This document shows, piece after piece, positions 12,701 to 24,062 of a stretch of DNA of 64,000 bases. How positions within the stretch are numbered: the first letter of the stretch is position 1; every line of letters begins with the position of its first letter. Below the pieces are notes generated by a model. The model did no database searches, was not told the origin of the DNA, and worked only from the letters and a program-made list of their open reading frames with translations. Made by a program: the position numbers and the translations under genes. Source of the DNA: Mangifera indica (lineage: Eukaryota; Streptophyta; Magnoliopsida; Sapindales; Anacardiaceae); assembly GCF_011075055.1 (NCBI RefSeq), contig NC_058145.1, positions 15,311,894 to 15,375,893 of the forward strand. The letters run 5' to 3'.

Positions 12701-15700
12701 AAGGACTTGCCCATGAAGTGCTACAATGGTACATATGTAGAATGGAAGCCTGGTTTGCAGTAGATGCAGATAAGATATCACTGAAAAGTTGGGATCAGGC
12801 AAGTGAAATCTCAGTTAAAAATACTCCTTACAGGCTTTAAACATTTTAGTTAGGCCTCATAAAACTTAATTGTGATTTTATGGCTTGGTTTATCAGTGTC
12901 TTATATATGAAGCCATCTATTTTTTCTAATATATACCTAGTAAGCTTTTAAGGCCTTGTGTAGGTTGTAAGGTATAAGTCCTCGTTGAGGGAAATGTCTG
13001 CTGCTCATTAACTTTACAAGCATAGCAGAGTTCTGCCGTAGTGATTCTGTCCTGATGTTTTTATAGATTTACAAGTCCTTTTACTTAGATTTTAAAGCTT
13101 TGTTCCTGGTTGAAGGAAAAGGCAAATACTTATAACTCTACAAGTCAATATGGAGTTCTAATATAATGCACTACACTTAAATTTAGAATTTTATAGAGAG
13201 TGCTGATAATTTATTATTGTGAAGCATTTTCACGCTATGTCGAATGGGGCTTGCTCAACTGTTCTCTATTTTGTAATTTATTCTTTGTGATTTATTCACT
13301 GTGCAACTCTTGGTCTTGAGCTTCAACGCATACATTACCTGGAAATCTTAATGATTATGTTTCCTTAAGCTTTTATTCCTTTTTGGGGTAGATATAGATT
13401 AGGACCGTAAATGGAGCTCAGCTAGCATGGGACAAAGGCCTGTTTTTCTTATAAAAGATCTTTCTCTTTCTCCTTGCTGAAAAAAGTTCCTGAATCCTAA
13501 TTTCCGTTCTTTTGAGTCTCTGTCCCTTGGACTGGCATTGGCTAGTCTACATATGGTTAAATCAATAGGAATGTGTTGAATAAAAAACTAAGTTAGCTGA
13601 AATTGGAGTTAAACATAGTTTGTATATATGGAAAAATATGCATTTCATAATTAACAAAATATTTAAATGATATTTATGTTAGCACTGAAATATTTGAAGA
13701 AAATAACTTTTTGAGGTTTACCTAGAAATTTATGAAATATTTGGATGATAAATGAAGATCTCTTGCCTTTCATCTGCCCTTACCTTAAATTTGAAAATTT
13801 GTGGTTTCACATCCATAAAACCTAGAAATAATTGGTAAAATATATGTGTAATGAGTATATAAATGTAAAAGAATTTGTCTGTCTATGCAAGTGGTATTGA
13901 ATCTATAACCTGAGAATTAATTACATTCTTTTGTTCTTATAAATCACTACGACTAATTTCTTTTTCTACCAAAAGCTCCCCTTTGATGCACTTGGCAGTA
14001 ACAAATAGTTGGTCTTTACTTATTCAGTGATCTCCTTCCAAGTTACTCTCTTTGCTTTTTTAGGTTGTTTTAAAATAAGAAATGCATGGTAAAGTTTTAA
14101 AATTTGAGTTTTCAGCCAAATTGTATGGATGGAATTTGAATAATAGGGTCAGACTTAGATTATCTTGTCTTCAGAGGAATTCTTACATTATGAGGGCAAT
14201 TTTTAATATATAGGAACATGTACTCACTGGCGGCCATGGACTTATGGTGCAAGGTTATAACCCTGTAATTAAAGCTCTTGCAAAAGATATTGACATACGC
14301 CTAAATCACAGGTATGCTCACGTTGTTCATCGGTGATCAACTGCATTTATGCTTTATACCTATTAATTCATGTACCTATCTAAATGGAACTTATCAACAT
14401 GTAGATCAATATATAAACTTGGTATTTTTCTAGATATTCTCAATTGACTCTTGTTAAACATGGAATTCTTAATCAGACTCTTTTTTTCTGATCATGATTT
14501 TTTCAACTCAATTTTCAGTGTTCATTCTAATTTCAACAATTTCATGATTACTAATAGGTTGAATTATGTACTATTTTGTTCCCCCCCCACCCCCTTTTTT
14601 TTTGTAATATTAGATTATTTGGTTGATAACATAAGGATCTTATAAATTCAATACGGTAAGGATCTTGTCTTTTGCCAAGACAGTATTCTGCATGAAGATG
14701 TTATTGTTCAACTGTATGCATACATTGATTTATTTGTACCTTGATATCATTTTCAAGGTGTAAGGTTCCCCATTTCTAGGTGTAATTTTCTCACTTATGA
14801 TAATAGATTATGCTCAGTCGATGAAAAAAGTCGTGCAACTTTAATATGGAGTGACTCTCCTCCTTAGCCAAATTTGTTTCCTGCATGAAGATACTATGAT
14901 CTACTGCATGCATATTTTTCTTCACTTGATATCATTATTGACAGGGGTATCGTTCTCCTTCGTTTCCTTATTTTAGTAAATTTTTTTGTATCATTTCAGT
15001 TCTATTCAAACAAACCAAAAATGAAAAGGTTTATGACCTAGTACATGTCCAAACCATTGATGCTCCAAAATGCAATCCTGAACTGTTTTAGTCGACTGTG
15101 TGAAATATTTTACACCTTTCTTCCATGTCCAGATTCAATTTTTGTAAGGTTCTCTGAACCCCATTATATGGACATTTAATTATAGAACCTTGAGTGTATC
15201 TTTTAGGTCTTTTCCATCCTAGCATAATGTCAGTGCTGCTGGCTTTGGTAGCATTCTATTGGATTGAGTTGTCTGACGTGTATGTATTGAAGAAATATGC
15301 CCTTGTATATTTCAAGAGTGAGATTCTGATAGTCATTCTTTGTTATTTCTTTTTCTATTATTGTTTTTCATTACTTCACCAGCATTATAATCATTAACTT
15401 GTAAAAGATTTCCTCAGAATCTATCAGATGCTGGGTTCCTTGATGGATTATATCATCTGCCATACTAATCATTTAAGATTTAGTTTGTATTACTCAACTC
15501 TTCCAATTTTTCTTGTTCTCCAGCTATAATTCAGTTGCAATCACAATGTTGGATTATTGTTTTATTTTAGTTTTAGGAATTTCATAACTACTTCATGCGG
15601 TAGAAAGTTGCAACCTTTATTGGATTCTGATGTTAAATTGTGTAATAGATTAAGATACTGTTTTCTTTTTTAAGATTTTTACTCTGTTGACTCTTGATAA

Positions 15701-16572
15701 CTAGGGTTGCAAAGATATCAAACGGTTGTAATAAGGTAATGGTCACAGTCGAGAATGGGAGAAACTTTGTTGCTGATGCTGTTATTGTTACAGTACCTAT
15801 AGGGGTTCTTAAAGCTAATTTAATTCAGTTTGAACCAAAATTGCCTGAGTGGAAGGTTTCTGCAATATCAGATCTTGGTGTGGGCAATGAAAATAAGATT
15901 GCCTTACTATTTGACAAAGTTTTTTGGCCTAATGTGGAACTCTTAGGCATTGTTGCCCCCACTTCATATGCCTGTGGTTATTTTCTTAATCTTCACAAGG
16001 CAACCAGTCATCCAGTCCTTGTCTATATGGCTGCTGGAAGGTTTGCTAACGATCTGGAGAAGCTATCAGATGAGTCTGCTGCAAAATTTGTAATGTTGCA
16101 ACTGAAGAAAATGTTTCCAGATGCAACTGAGCCGGTAAATTCATTGTATTGGCAATTATTTTGCTTTATTTAATCTAAAAATGTGTACAGCTGGTACAAT
16201 CTGATTGGCAATTATATTTGACCATTAGCTAATGCTTGTTTGGCCATTCTGGAACAGGTTCATTATCTTGTGTCGCGGTGGGGAAGTGACCCGAATTCTC
16301 TGGGTTGTTACGCATATGATGTGGTTGGAATGCCAGAAGATTTGTATGAGAGGCTTCAAGCACCCTTGGGAAGTATTTTCTTTGGAGGAGAAGCTGTCAG
16401 CATGGATCACCAGGGATCTGTACACGGAGCTTACTCTGCCGGAGTTATGGCCGCTCAAAACTGTCAGAAGCATCTCTTAAAGCAACTCGGTAACCTTGAG
16501 ATGCTGCAACTTGTTTCATATCGGCATGAAATTCGTGAAACTGCATTTCCCCTTCAAATCTCCAGGATGTGA
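9731..16572 (+). CDS. PAO: Polyamine oxidase, peroxisomal PAO2/3/4 type, with one damaged splice donor
   Basis: Ten exons: 9731-9767, 10423-10538, 10617-10705, 11338-11451, 12318-12405, 12512-12597, 12696-12798, 14214-14311, 15705-16134, 16258-16572, giving 491 aa, the usual length for this subfamily (Arabidopsis PAO2 is about 490). An FAD-binding motif GAGISG lies at residues 33-38, then [30 protein letters not shown]-like [12 protein letters not shown], and the C-terminal FAD block [20 protein letters not shown]. It ends in SRM, a peroxisomal PTS1 tripeptide. Members of this clade back-convert spermine and spermidine with release of hydrogen peroxide. Intron 3 has GA where GT is expected (10706-10707), while every other exon is intact and in frame. 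Intron 7 uses a GC donor. The start gives a 12-residue first exon ending mid-codon, in phase with exon 2. Confidence 0.9.
10702..10712 (+). other. Non-canonical GA donor of polyamine oxidase intron 3
   Basis: Exon 3 must end TCATG so that the split Trp codon of GASW is completed by the G at 11338 and continues [12 protein letters not shown]. The next bases are GAAAGT instead of the usual GTAAGT. The nearest GT, at 10710, would add a Lys codon and then read the next exon out of frame into a stop after five codons. Confidence 0.8.
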
Positions 16573-17259
16573 AATGCTTGAAACGTGGGTTCAGTACTTT
16601 GTCTTCTAACTGATGCCAAACTTTATAATCATGAATGCTTAAGTAATTTAATTTAAGAAATAATGTAGATCTTCTTTCTAATATGCTTTAATCCTCCTAT
16701 TCTTTCTAGTTTCAAGTTTAAAAGAAGACTTGAAATGGTATATTTAATGAGGTTATATTGATTGAAAATTGAATTCTTAAAATTTTAATTGTAAATACAT
16801 GTACTCAGATTATTCGAAACCATCCATTTGATTGTGTAAAGATTAAAAATTTATTATAGTTTTCTTTTAAAGTTTAAAAATCTAACCATTTTTTTTTAAC
16901 TAAAGTTGAAAAATCACTATTTCTATTTTAGGGTTTGGTCTCCTTACTTCGACCACAATTTCTTCTCCAACCGTCAGTATTCTTCCTCCCGATCAGCATA
17001 TCTCTCTCTCCTGATTTCTATGCTGCTCTCCCTGGTCATTTTCTTCATCTTTGACAAAGACAAAGAGCCTGAGACAAAGACAGCTTGGAGACTGCATCTC
17101 CGTGATAAAACTAATATATACGTATATAGTTCTAAGCCATTCTGCTTGAAACCAAGGAAATTACAAGGATTAAAATAATGTCAATATTGATAGTGGTGTT
17201 GCTACACCCCGGTTTCAAAACATAGAATAGATTAATTAAATAAAATCAAAATTACATCA
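16573..17259. other. Intergenic with a half-element remnant
   Basis: This holds the 3' flanks of the convergent polyamine oxidase and OXS3-like genes. From about 16860 to 17110 the sequence resembles the left interior of the 8378-9270 foldback element: a GAAAAATCA...TTTTAGGGTTT block, then CATCTTTGACAAAGACAAAG. The partner arm is missing. No gene seen. Confidence 0.5.
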
Positions 17260-17816
17260 TTAAGCAAACAAAGCAGTATGATTGGAAAAGGCATTTGTGC
17301 TTGCAGATCTGTGAGGATGCTGGATAGGCGGCCTGTTATTATTTCTTTTTGAACATGATGACTTGGTTGGTTGATTGTTGCAGATGGCTGCATAGCTTCT
17401 GGAAGACTTCAACTTCTTATTGTACGGATTCTCAGGCTTTGCAAGATCTTCTAAACATGTCACCTCTTTTAAACATGTAAACGACTGTGATTTCCCCTGG
17501 TAGTGCTTCGATAGCCCTCTACTTTGATTAATTAAAGAAAGAAAATTAATTTATATGATAAAAATTATCAAAAAATATGAAGATATAAGAGCTGAGCTTA
17601 CTTGGAACAAGGAAGTTGTTGAAGAAGAGAAGACATATCCTGCAAAGGCTCTGTGGATTTTGGAGACGAAGAAGGAGAATTTGCAGCTTCTTCAAAATCA
17701 GATTCTAATGAGCCAATACTTGAAGCTTCAGATGAGATTGAACCAGCTTGTTCTTCTTCTTCATCTACAAATTTAAGCTGGTTAAAATTAGAATATCCGG
17801 CAGGAGGCCACTCCAT
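17260..17816 (-). CDS. OXS3: OXIDATIVE STRESS 3 (OXS3)-like protein
   Basis: Two exons, 17602-17816 and 17260-17518, encode 157 aa. The intron has GT..AG borders and splits a Lys codon. The N-terminal half is acidic and Ser-rich (DEEEEQAG, SSEASSIGSLESDFEE) and holds the family block DMSSLLQQLP. The second exon begins with KGLSKHYQGKSQSFTCL, followed by CLEDLAKPENPYNKKLKSS, the most conserved signature of the OXS3 family. OXS3 proteins are small nuclear, chromatin-associated factors that raise tolerance to heavy metals and oxidative stress; that role is family knowledge. The basic C-terminal stretch SCSKRNNNR may aid nuclear location. The gene is convergent with polyamine oxidase. Confidence 0.9.
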
Positions 17817-19041
17817 TTTCTTCTTTTGGAAAGGGACGATTTGGAGGGAAGCTGCAGCCAGTAAAGAATATAGAAACAGGGATTAATTAATTTTTTTTTC
17901 GAATTAATATACAAGATTCGATTTTATCCACTTTTGTTTTCTGTGTCCCCCACCACCCCTCTGTTCCAACTAAAAAATGGCTAATCCGGTGTCTATCAAT
18001 CCCACTTTCTTTACCGCGCGCGTGGTTTTAGTGTGTGTCGTTTTATCGCAGTTTGACAGATTGAGAGGCAATGTTCTAGAAAGAACTAACAAAGCGCGTG
18101 GAGAATGGATGAGGGACGGTGGGTGGGTGGGTGGGTGAGTGGGTTGGTCGGTGTCAGGTGTAAGTGTAAATGTTCCACCTTGCAACTCAATTACACATTT
18201 TCCCTCCCACTGGTTTCCTCTTATCCATCAACTGTTCCTATTTATTCCCAAAAATATGCCTTTACATTTTAATAATTTATTTCTTAAAATCATTAAAATC
18301 TCCTAAAAGGTTTATCAAGCCATCCTTCTATAAGAAAATTTTATGAGAATCCACTGCCAAAGTAATGTGAAAATGTAGCCACTCTAAGGATAATAAGATT
18401 GATGAAATTATGAGTGTCAAAGTTTGAATCCGACATTAAGATATATATGAAAAATAAAATAAGTAATCTAAATAAACTAAATTGTCTCACTTTGTCACAA
18501 CACATAACATGAACATCCACACGCTTTTGAGGAGACAGAATTTGATGTGATTTTATGGCTATCAACCATGAAAGATATCTAACAACATATAATAATACCT
18601 ACACTTATTATAAATGATTCCGACATTTAATATAAAAATAAATTATACAAACTTATTTATACAAATTGAAATGATAAAATTTACTTTGATGGGTTTTAAG
18701 TGAATGAAAAAATAAATAATCACATCACCTAATTAAAAATTATCACCTATATTTATACAAATAAGTTTGTCTACATAATTTTATTCATAATCGTCCCACT
18801 CTTTTACAAATAATCCATTATTAATTATAGCAAATACTCAGAATTGAATCACCTTAATTTAATGGATTCTTCAGAAACTTTTGCATTTGCAGCTTCTGTC
18901 AGTAGATTGATTGTGTTGATAAGAGTTGAATCTGCTCCTTAGACGAATTTAAAGCCATTTACATTATAGGATCTGGTAAGATTGAAAAAGCATAGATAAT
19001 CTTTCACAAAGAAACAACAAAATTCCACCAAAAACATAGGT
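17817..19041. other. Intergenic: OXS3-like upstream region, no gene seen
   Basis: The first 400 bp should hold the promoter and leader of the OXS3-like gene and include a GGGT repeat at 18119-18143 and a CGCGCG stretch at 18015-18020. From 18200 the sequence is AT-rich without recognisable genes. The right part is downstream of the DJ-1 gene. Confidence 0.5.
18119..18143 (+). repeat. GGGT tandem repeat with G-quadruplex potential
   Basis: Four consecutive GGGT units followed by GAGTGGGT form five G-triplets, four of them separated by single T residues. This is the canonical intramolecular G-quadruplex pattern with minimal loops. It lies about 305 bp upstream of the OXS3-like start, with the G-rich strand opposite to that gene's coding strand. 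Confidence 0.85.
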
Positions 19042-19349
19042 AGCAACTCCATAAACATTCAAAGTCATCCCAAGGATACATAGCATCAACTGCAGCAAAC
19101 ATTTATCTTACACACAAATTGGTCATCACTTGTATGCATACAAGCACACTAATATAAACATGGTGAAGACCAACTAGAACAAAACCTGGATTCCCAGCAA
19201 CTCCATAAACATTCAAAGTCATCTCATGGATACATAGCATCAACTGCAGCAAACATTTATCATACACACAAATTGGTCATCACTTGTGTGCATACAAGCA
19301 CACTAATATAAGCATGGTGAAGACCAACTAGAACATAACCTGGATTCCC
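19042..19349. repeat. 154-bp tandem duplication at the 3' end of the DJ-1 gene
   Basis: The unit starting AGCAACTCCATAAACATTC at 19042 recurs at 19196 with few differences, and its junction sequence recurs again at 19350. The period is therefore 154 bp with two full copies. The unit includes the last codons and stop of the DJ-1 gene: the true end is at 19328-19349, and a diverged copy of that end sits 154 bp further downstream at about 19174-19195. Confidence 0.85.
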
Positions 19350-22300
19350 AGCAACCCCATCAACTGGGTGATGAATTCTGGGTGTCCTGGCCATGCAGCT
19401 CCTGTTACCAAATTCCCATCAGTAAAGCAACGGTCTATCGGATCAGGTTCTAACCAAGTTGCCCCTGCCAACACCACATTAAGCTTAACGGCAGGGTATG
19501 CAGTGCATTTCTTTCCCTGTAGCACAATCGCAATTGATATTCGCAACATAATTAGACAGTTATAATATATTTGGACTAAATGTAAAAAGAAACCATTTCA
19601 CAAACAAACAGCATCTATGAAAGACAATGTTTGGACTAGGAGCAATACAATATTGTATGCACCATTTTCACTCTCCCATATATTACTTTTTTCCATTTCC
19701 TTCAGGTTCTCTAATGCTAAGTTATATTTAAAAACACAACTAAGTTTAACCATGTCATAAATATTAATTAACAATTATTAGATGTGGTGCTTTTCAAATC
19801 CATTAAGAATTTCATAATGCGTTTTGCTGGATGAATGAATAGCTTTCCAGGTCTTTCACACTATAAAGTTAAAGGATGTTAATGGGGATAGGTCATTCAG
19901 TGGTTAACAAACTTCAAATTGAAATAGAATGGATTGGTACCTTCTTCCTCTCCCTATTTTAGTGTTTTTCAAAACCTCTAGATCGAAGTTTATTCTTCTC
20001 TTTCCTTCTTTCACGTCCTCTTCCCCCTCTGATGCTCCCCACTTATTTCTTAATTCTGTTTCATGATTTTCAGTTTGAACAACACTAAAATCTGATTACA
20101 TAACATTTAAAGCATTCTCCTTTCTTCTCTCCTTCTTCTAAAGAGCCAAATGGAATTTAGCATAATAACGAAGCAAAAAAAATATGTACTTAACGAGATT
20201 GTAAATAGCATATTTTCATTAAACAAATAATAATACAACATTACCTTCAGAACACCAGCCGCAGCTAAAATCTGCTGTCCATGGCAAATGGATGCAACTG
20301 GCTTCTTGGATTCCATGAACTCTTTAACTAATGCAAGCACTGTTTCATTCAGAGCCAGATATTCTGGGGCTCGACCTCCAGGGATGACAAGAGCATCATA
20401 ACTTGAGGCATTTACACCTTCAAAGTTAGCTGTTAAGGTGAAATTATGGCCTGGCTTCTCAGTGTAAGTTTGATCACCTTCGAAATCATGAATAGCAGTT
20501 GGGCATTTGTCACCAGCCTTTTTCTTGGGGCAAACTGCATCAACATGGCACTCTAGTGCTTGAAGGGACTGAAAAGGAACAGTTACCTCATAATCTTCCA
20601 TGTAATCCTACAAAAATGAAACACGAGAAGCAATTTGTCAACAATCAAATGAAAAGTGCTTTCATTCCATATGATATATAGTTTTAGATTAAAAAAAACT
20701 TTAAAATAGTTTATATACGAAAATATATTAACTTTTACATTGGGAACATTGATTATTTACTACACTAAATTTCTTCAAGCACCAACTCTAATTCATGGAA
20801 ACAGGTATTACTCAAATAAATATCATTCAATTTTCACAAATAAAATTACTCCAAGGGTGTCTAGTCTTGACTTTATATAAACATTTGTGCAAGCATATAT
20901 ACAAACAGAAATTATATGAATATATAAATGTACTCATATAATTGTTCAGAAGTAAAACATATAGGGACACATACACATTTATAGAGCTATTACTTTAACT
21001 ATAAAATTGCATACTCTAATGCAGCAAGAGAATTCACAACACTATGTTATGGTAGTAGATGAACATTATCTTTCAAGAACAGATTACAACTGAAGCCAAA
21101 GTAGAATTATGTTCAACGTAGCATTGCATAATTCAGTGCATCAAACAGCAGTCTTGATAAATATGAATTCTGGCCCACATGTAACCCCTTTTTCTTAGTT
21201 CATGTCACAGTTGAACTTTGAAAACTATTGCAAATTATATTATTTAAAATAGCCAATGAAATGTCAACAGAATTGTTGAATTGATTGGAGACTTTATGGT
21301 AACTAATGACTCTGCTGACTGTTGTTTCTAGCTTAGTATACAAATGAAAGAACTTACACCACAAAGAAATAAGATCCTCTTATTTGAACCAGTTATGGCG
21401 CCACCTAATGCTTTAACAAAGAGCCGAATGAACTCAGGATGGCCCTCATAGGTAGCCCCAGTGATGATATTACCATCAACAACACAAGAAGCCATGGTTT
21501 CTGGCTCTACCCAAGAAGCACCTGCATCAACGAGAGCAGGTTTCACAGGAGGATAAGCTGTGCACTTTCGACCTTTAACTGTGCCTGCAGCTGCCAATAT
21601 TAATTGCCCATGACAAATGGATGCAATGGGCTTTCCTGAGTTGGAAAAACTTCTCACCAAGTCTAAAACAGATTCATCCATAGCAAGATACTCTGGAGCT
21701 CGTCCTCCTGGAATGACCAACCCATCATATGTACTGAACTCAATTTCATCAAATGTTGCATTGAGTGCAAAGTTGTGGCCACGTGACTCAGAATATGTCT
21801 GTAACAAGTAAAAATGCAAATATATGAGCTTCAAAAGAACATAACATAGGTAACTTAATCATCACTTATTCAAAGCACAGACACACTCTTTTAAAACAAG
21901 AAAGCTAGAGCACATTTTAATCAATCAATCAATGCCACAATAAAGCAGTTTAAACCTTTTCAGTTTGGCCTGAGCCTCTTATATCTTGATTTACTCACTC
22001 AGCAGCCAGCAACATACAGTAAATATATATGCTCTTAAATATGTTTAAACTAAAAGTAAGAAACCAAGCAATATAGTCAGGATTGAATTAGGGCCAGTGC
22101 TCAATAAAAGGAAAATTCAACTCAGATATGAACTGAAACTGATCCTCAATACTAAAAACTACAGCATAAAAACAGCCAAGGCAGAGTAAGAGAAAATTAT
22201 TTATTAATTCAAATATCATATTTCAACAGGAAAAACCAGTTCTCAAAGCAACGAATTAGCATAGTCGACTCGACAAGATTAAAACCATATGAAACTTCAA

Positions 22301-22609
22301 AACAAAGAAAATATGTTCCAAATATAAATTTCAGAGAGAGTGAGTTGAGAGACCTGATGGCCAAGTAACTCATGAACAGCCGTGCGACAAACATCGCCAG
22401 CCTTTTTCCCGGGGCAGATGGCATGAACGGTGACTCCATAAGCCAGCAAAGCTTGAAACGGAACCATGGCCTGCATAGCAATTCACAATTTAATTTCTAA
22501 CTCAAACAGAACGATTTAAATTATTTCAATATCAATTTGATACCTCATAATCTTCCATGTAATCTCCACAAAGAAGCAGAACACTTTTCTTTCCTCTGCT
22601 ATTCGCCAT
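19328..22609 (-). CDS. DJ1D: DJ-1/PfpI protein with two DJ-1 domains (DJ1D-like)
   Basis: Five exons on the minus strand: 22544-22609, 22354-22470, 21358-21798, 20245-20607 and 19328-19516, giving 391 aa, matching Arabidopsis DJ-1D (about 392). Two DJ-1 domains follow each other, each with a GDYMEDYE start, [12 protein letters not shown] and the nucleophile-elbow ASICHGQ (Cys123-His124 and Cys316-His317), then GRKCTAYP or GKKCTAYP and a GHPEF block. Plant DJ-1D is reported as a glutathione-independent glyoxalase that removes methylglyoxal; both active-site Cys-His pairs are kept here. The start ATG gives [20 protein letters not shown]. The domain 1 and domain 2 halves have introns at different positions. 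The last exon overlaps a tandem repeat unit. Confidence 0.94.
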
Positions 22610-24062
22610 TTTTGCTCTCAAACGAATTCTGTTCCAAATTCCAACCCTACTGATGATGATTTTTAAGCATAGATGGCCTATCTTGTGTTGACCTTTTGTC
22701 GTTTGTCCGAATCACATATTTACCCCTAGGGTTTAAAAAATGTACATTTGGTACAGTAATTCCTGAAATTAATAAGTTTATCCTTAAACAGGTATTCATT
22801 TTATTTTATTACAAATTGAGATGTAAAACAATTTTTTTTTTTTCCTCTCAGTATATTCTTAATTCATTTTTTTAATTAAATATTAACTAATTTTATAAAT
22901 ATTAAAGATGCTTATATTATATAGTAGAGGTGATAAGAATCAATATTTATTTTTGGTCATATTATAACATAAAATATCAATTTTATTTTGCTCTGAAAGC
23001 TTTAATTTATATATTTATTTTTTAATTTCAATTATCAAAATAATAATTTTAATAAGCTAAAACTAGGATATTGAATAATGCTTGACAGATTTAGGGATGA
23101 AAGGAGCATTTTTTGAAAGTTTTGGATTAAATGGTATTTTTCTTATATAAGAACACCTGAACAGTCTTGATGTTTCGAGTTTATGCTTTAATTTTATTAT
23201 ATAGACTTATCAGAAATTCTCATCACATGTACTGACTTAAGATATTAGATATACAGAGATCCGAATCGTCCCTGCTCTTATTTTATTAAAATATACTTGT
23301 CAATAAGGGGGCAGTTCATAATATAAAATTACAAAATGTATGGCTTAATTTCTTTATTAATTTTTTGCTCCCTCCTCACAAGTTTTTTTAATGTAACCAA
23401 CCAATAATAATATTATGGACGAATTATATTTTACCACTATTTTTCTTACCAACTTAATTTCTGAAATAAGAAAGTTTAATGTCCACCTAAATTTTGGGAA
23501 ATTACAAGTTCCCACCTTTGAATTCAAAAACTGCTGTCTGTCACCTAAAACTCAACACTGTTAACAGAAAATATCTTGGCACAGTAACAGTTAAATTACT
23601 TAATTATCCTTAATTATTTCGTTTTTATTAAATTATTGTTTTACCCCTGTAGAAGTAAATATCTTGGCACAATCTGATCATATTACCTATGTAGAAGTAA
23701 AGCAAATTATTACCTATGTAGAAGATGAATTTCTGAAAATTATCAGAATGCCAATGAAGTCTTTTGGTTAGGTGGATAGAGCCCTTGTGATTTATCAGAA
23801 TTCAGATATGAGCTACTGTCTATGAATAATTTGATAGTTTTGGATATGAAATAAACCATTAAAATAGAAAAAAAATTACAAGAAATTTATTTTCCTTTGA
23901 TATTTTTCTATTTTCTTCCTTTTGGTTCAAAGAGAATCAATATGATGTGATATCTATTCTGTACAGTTCTATACAGTAAATGAATGGTTTTGAACAAAGA
24001 CATCAGTGATACCAATTGAGAACACAAAGAAATTAGAAAAAGAATAGTTGAAGCATAGCCTA
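22610..24062. other. Intergenic with element fragments, no gene seen
   Basis: The left part is the upstream region of the DJ-1 gene. Around 22680-22800 and 23410-23660 there are pieces such as TTACCCCTAGGGTTT and ACCTAAATTTTGGGAAATTACAAGTTCCCACC that look like ends of the foldback-element family, but no complete copy or target duplication could be delimited. The right part is the 3' flank of ATG5. Confidence 0.45.
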
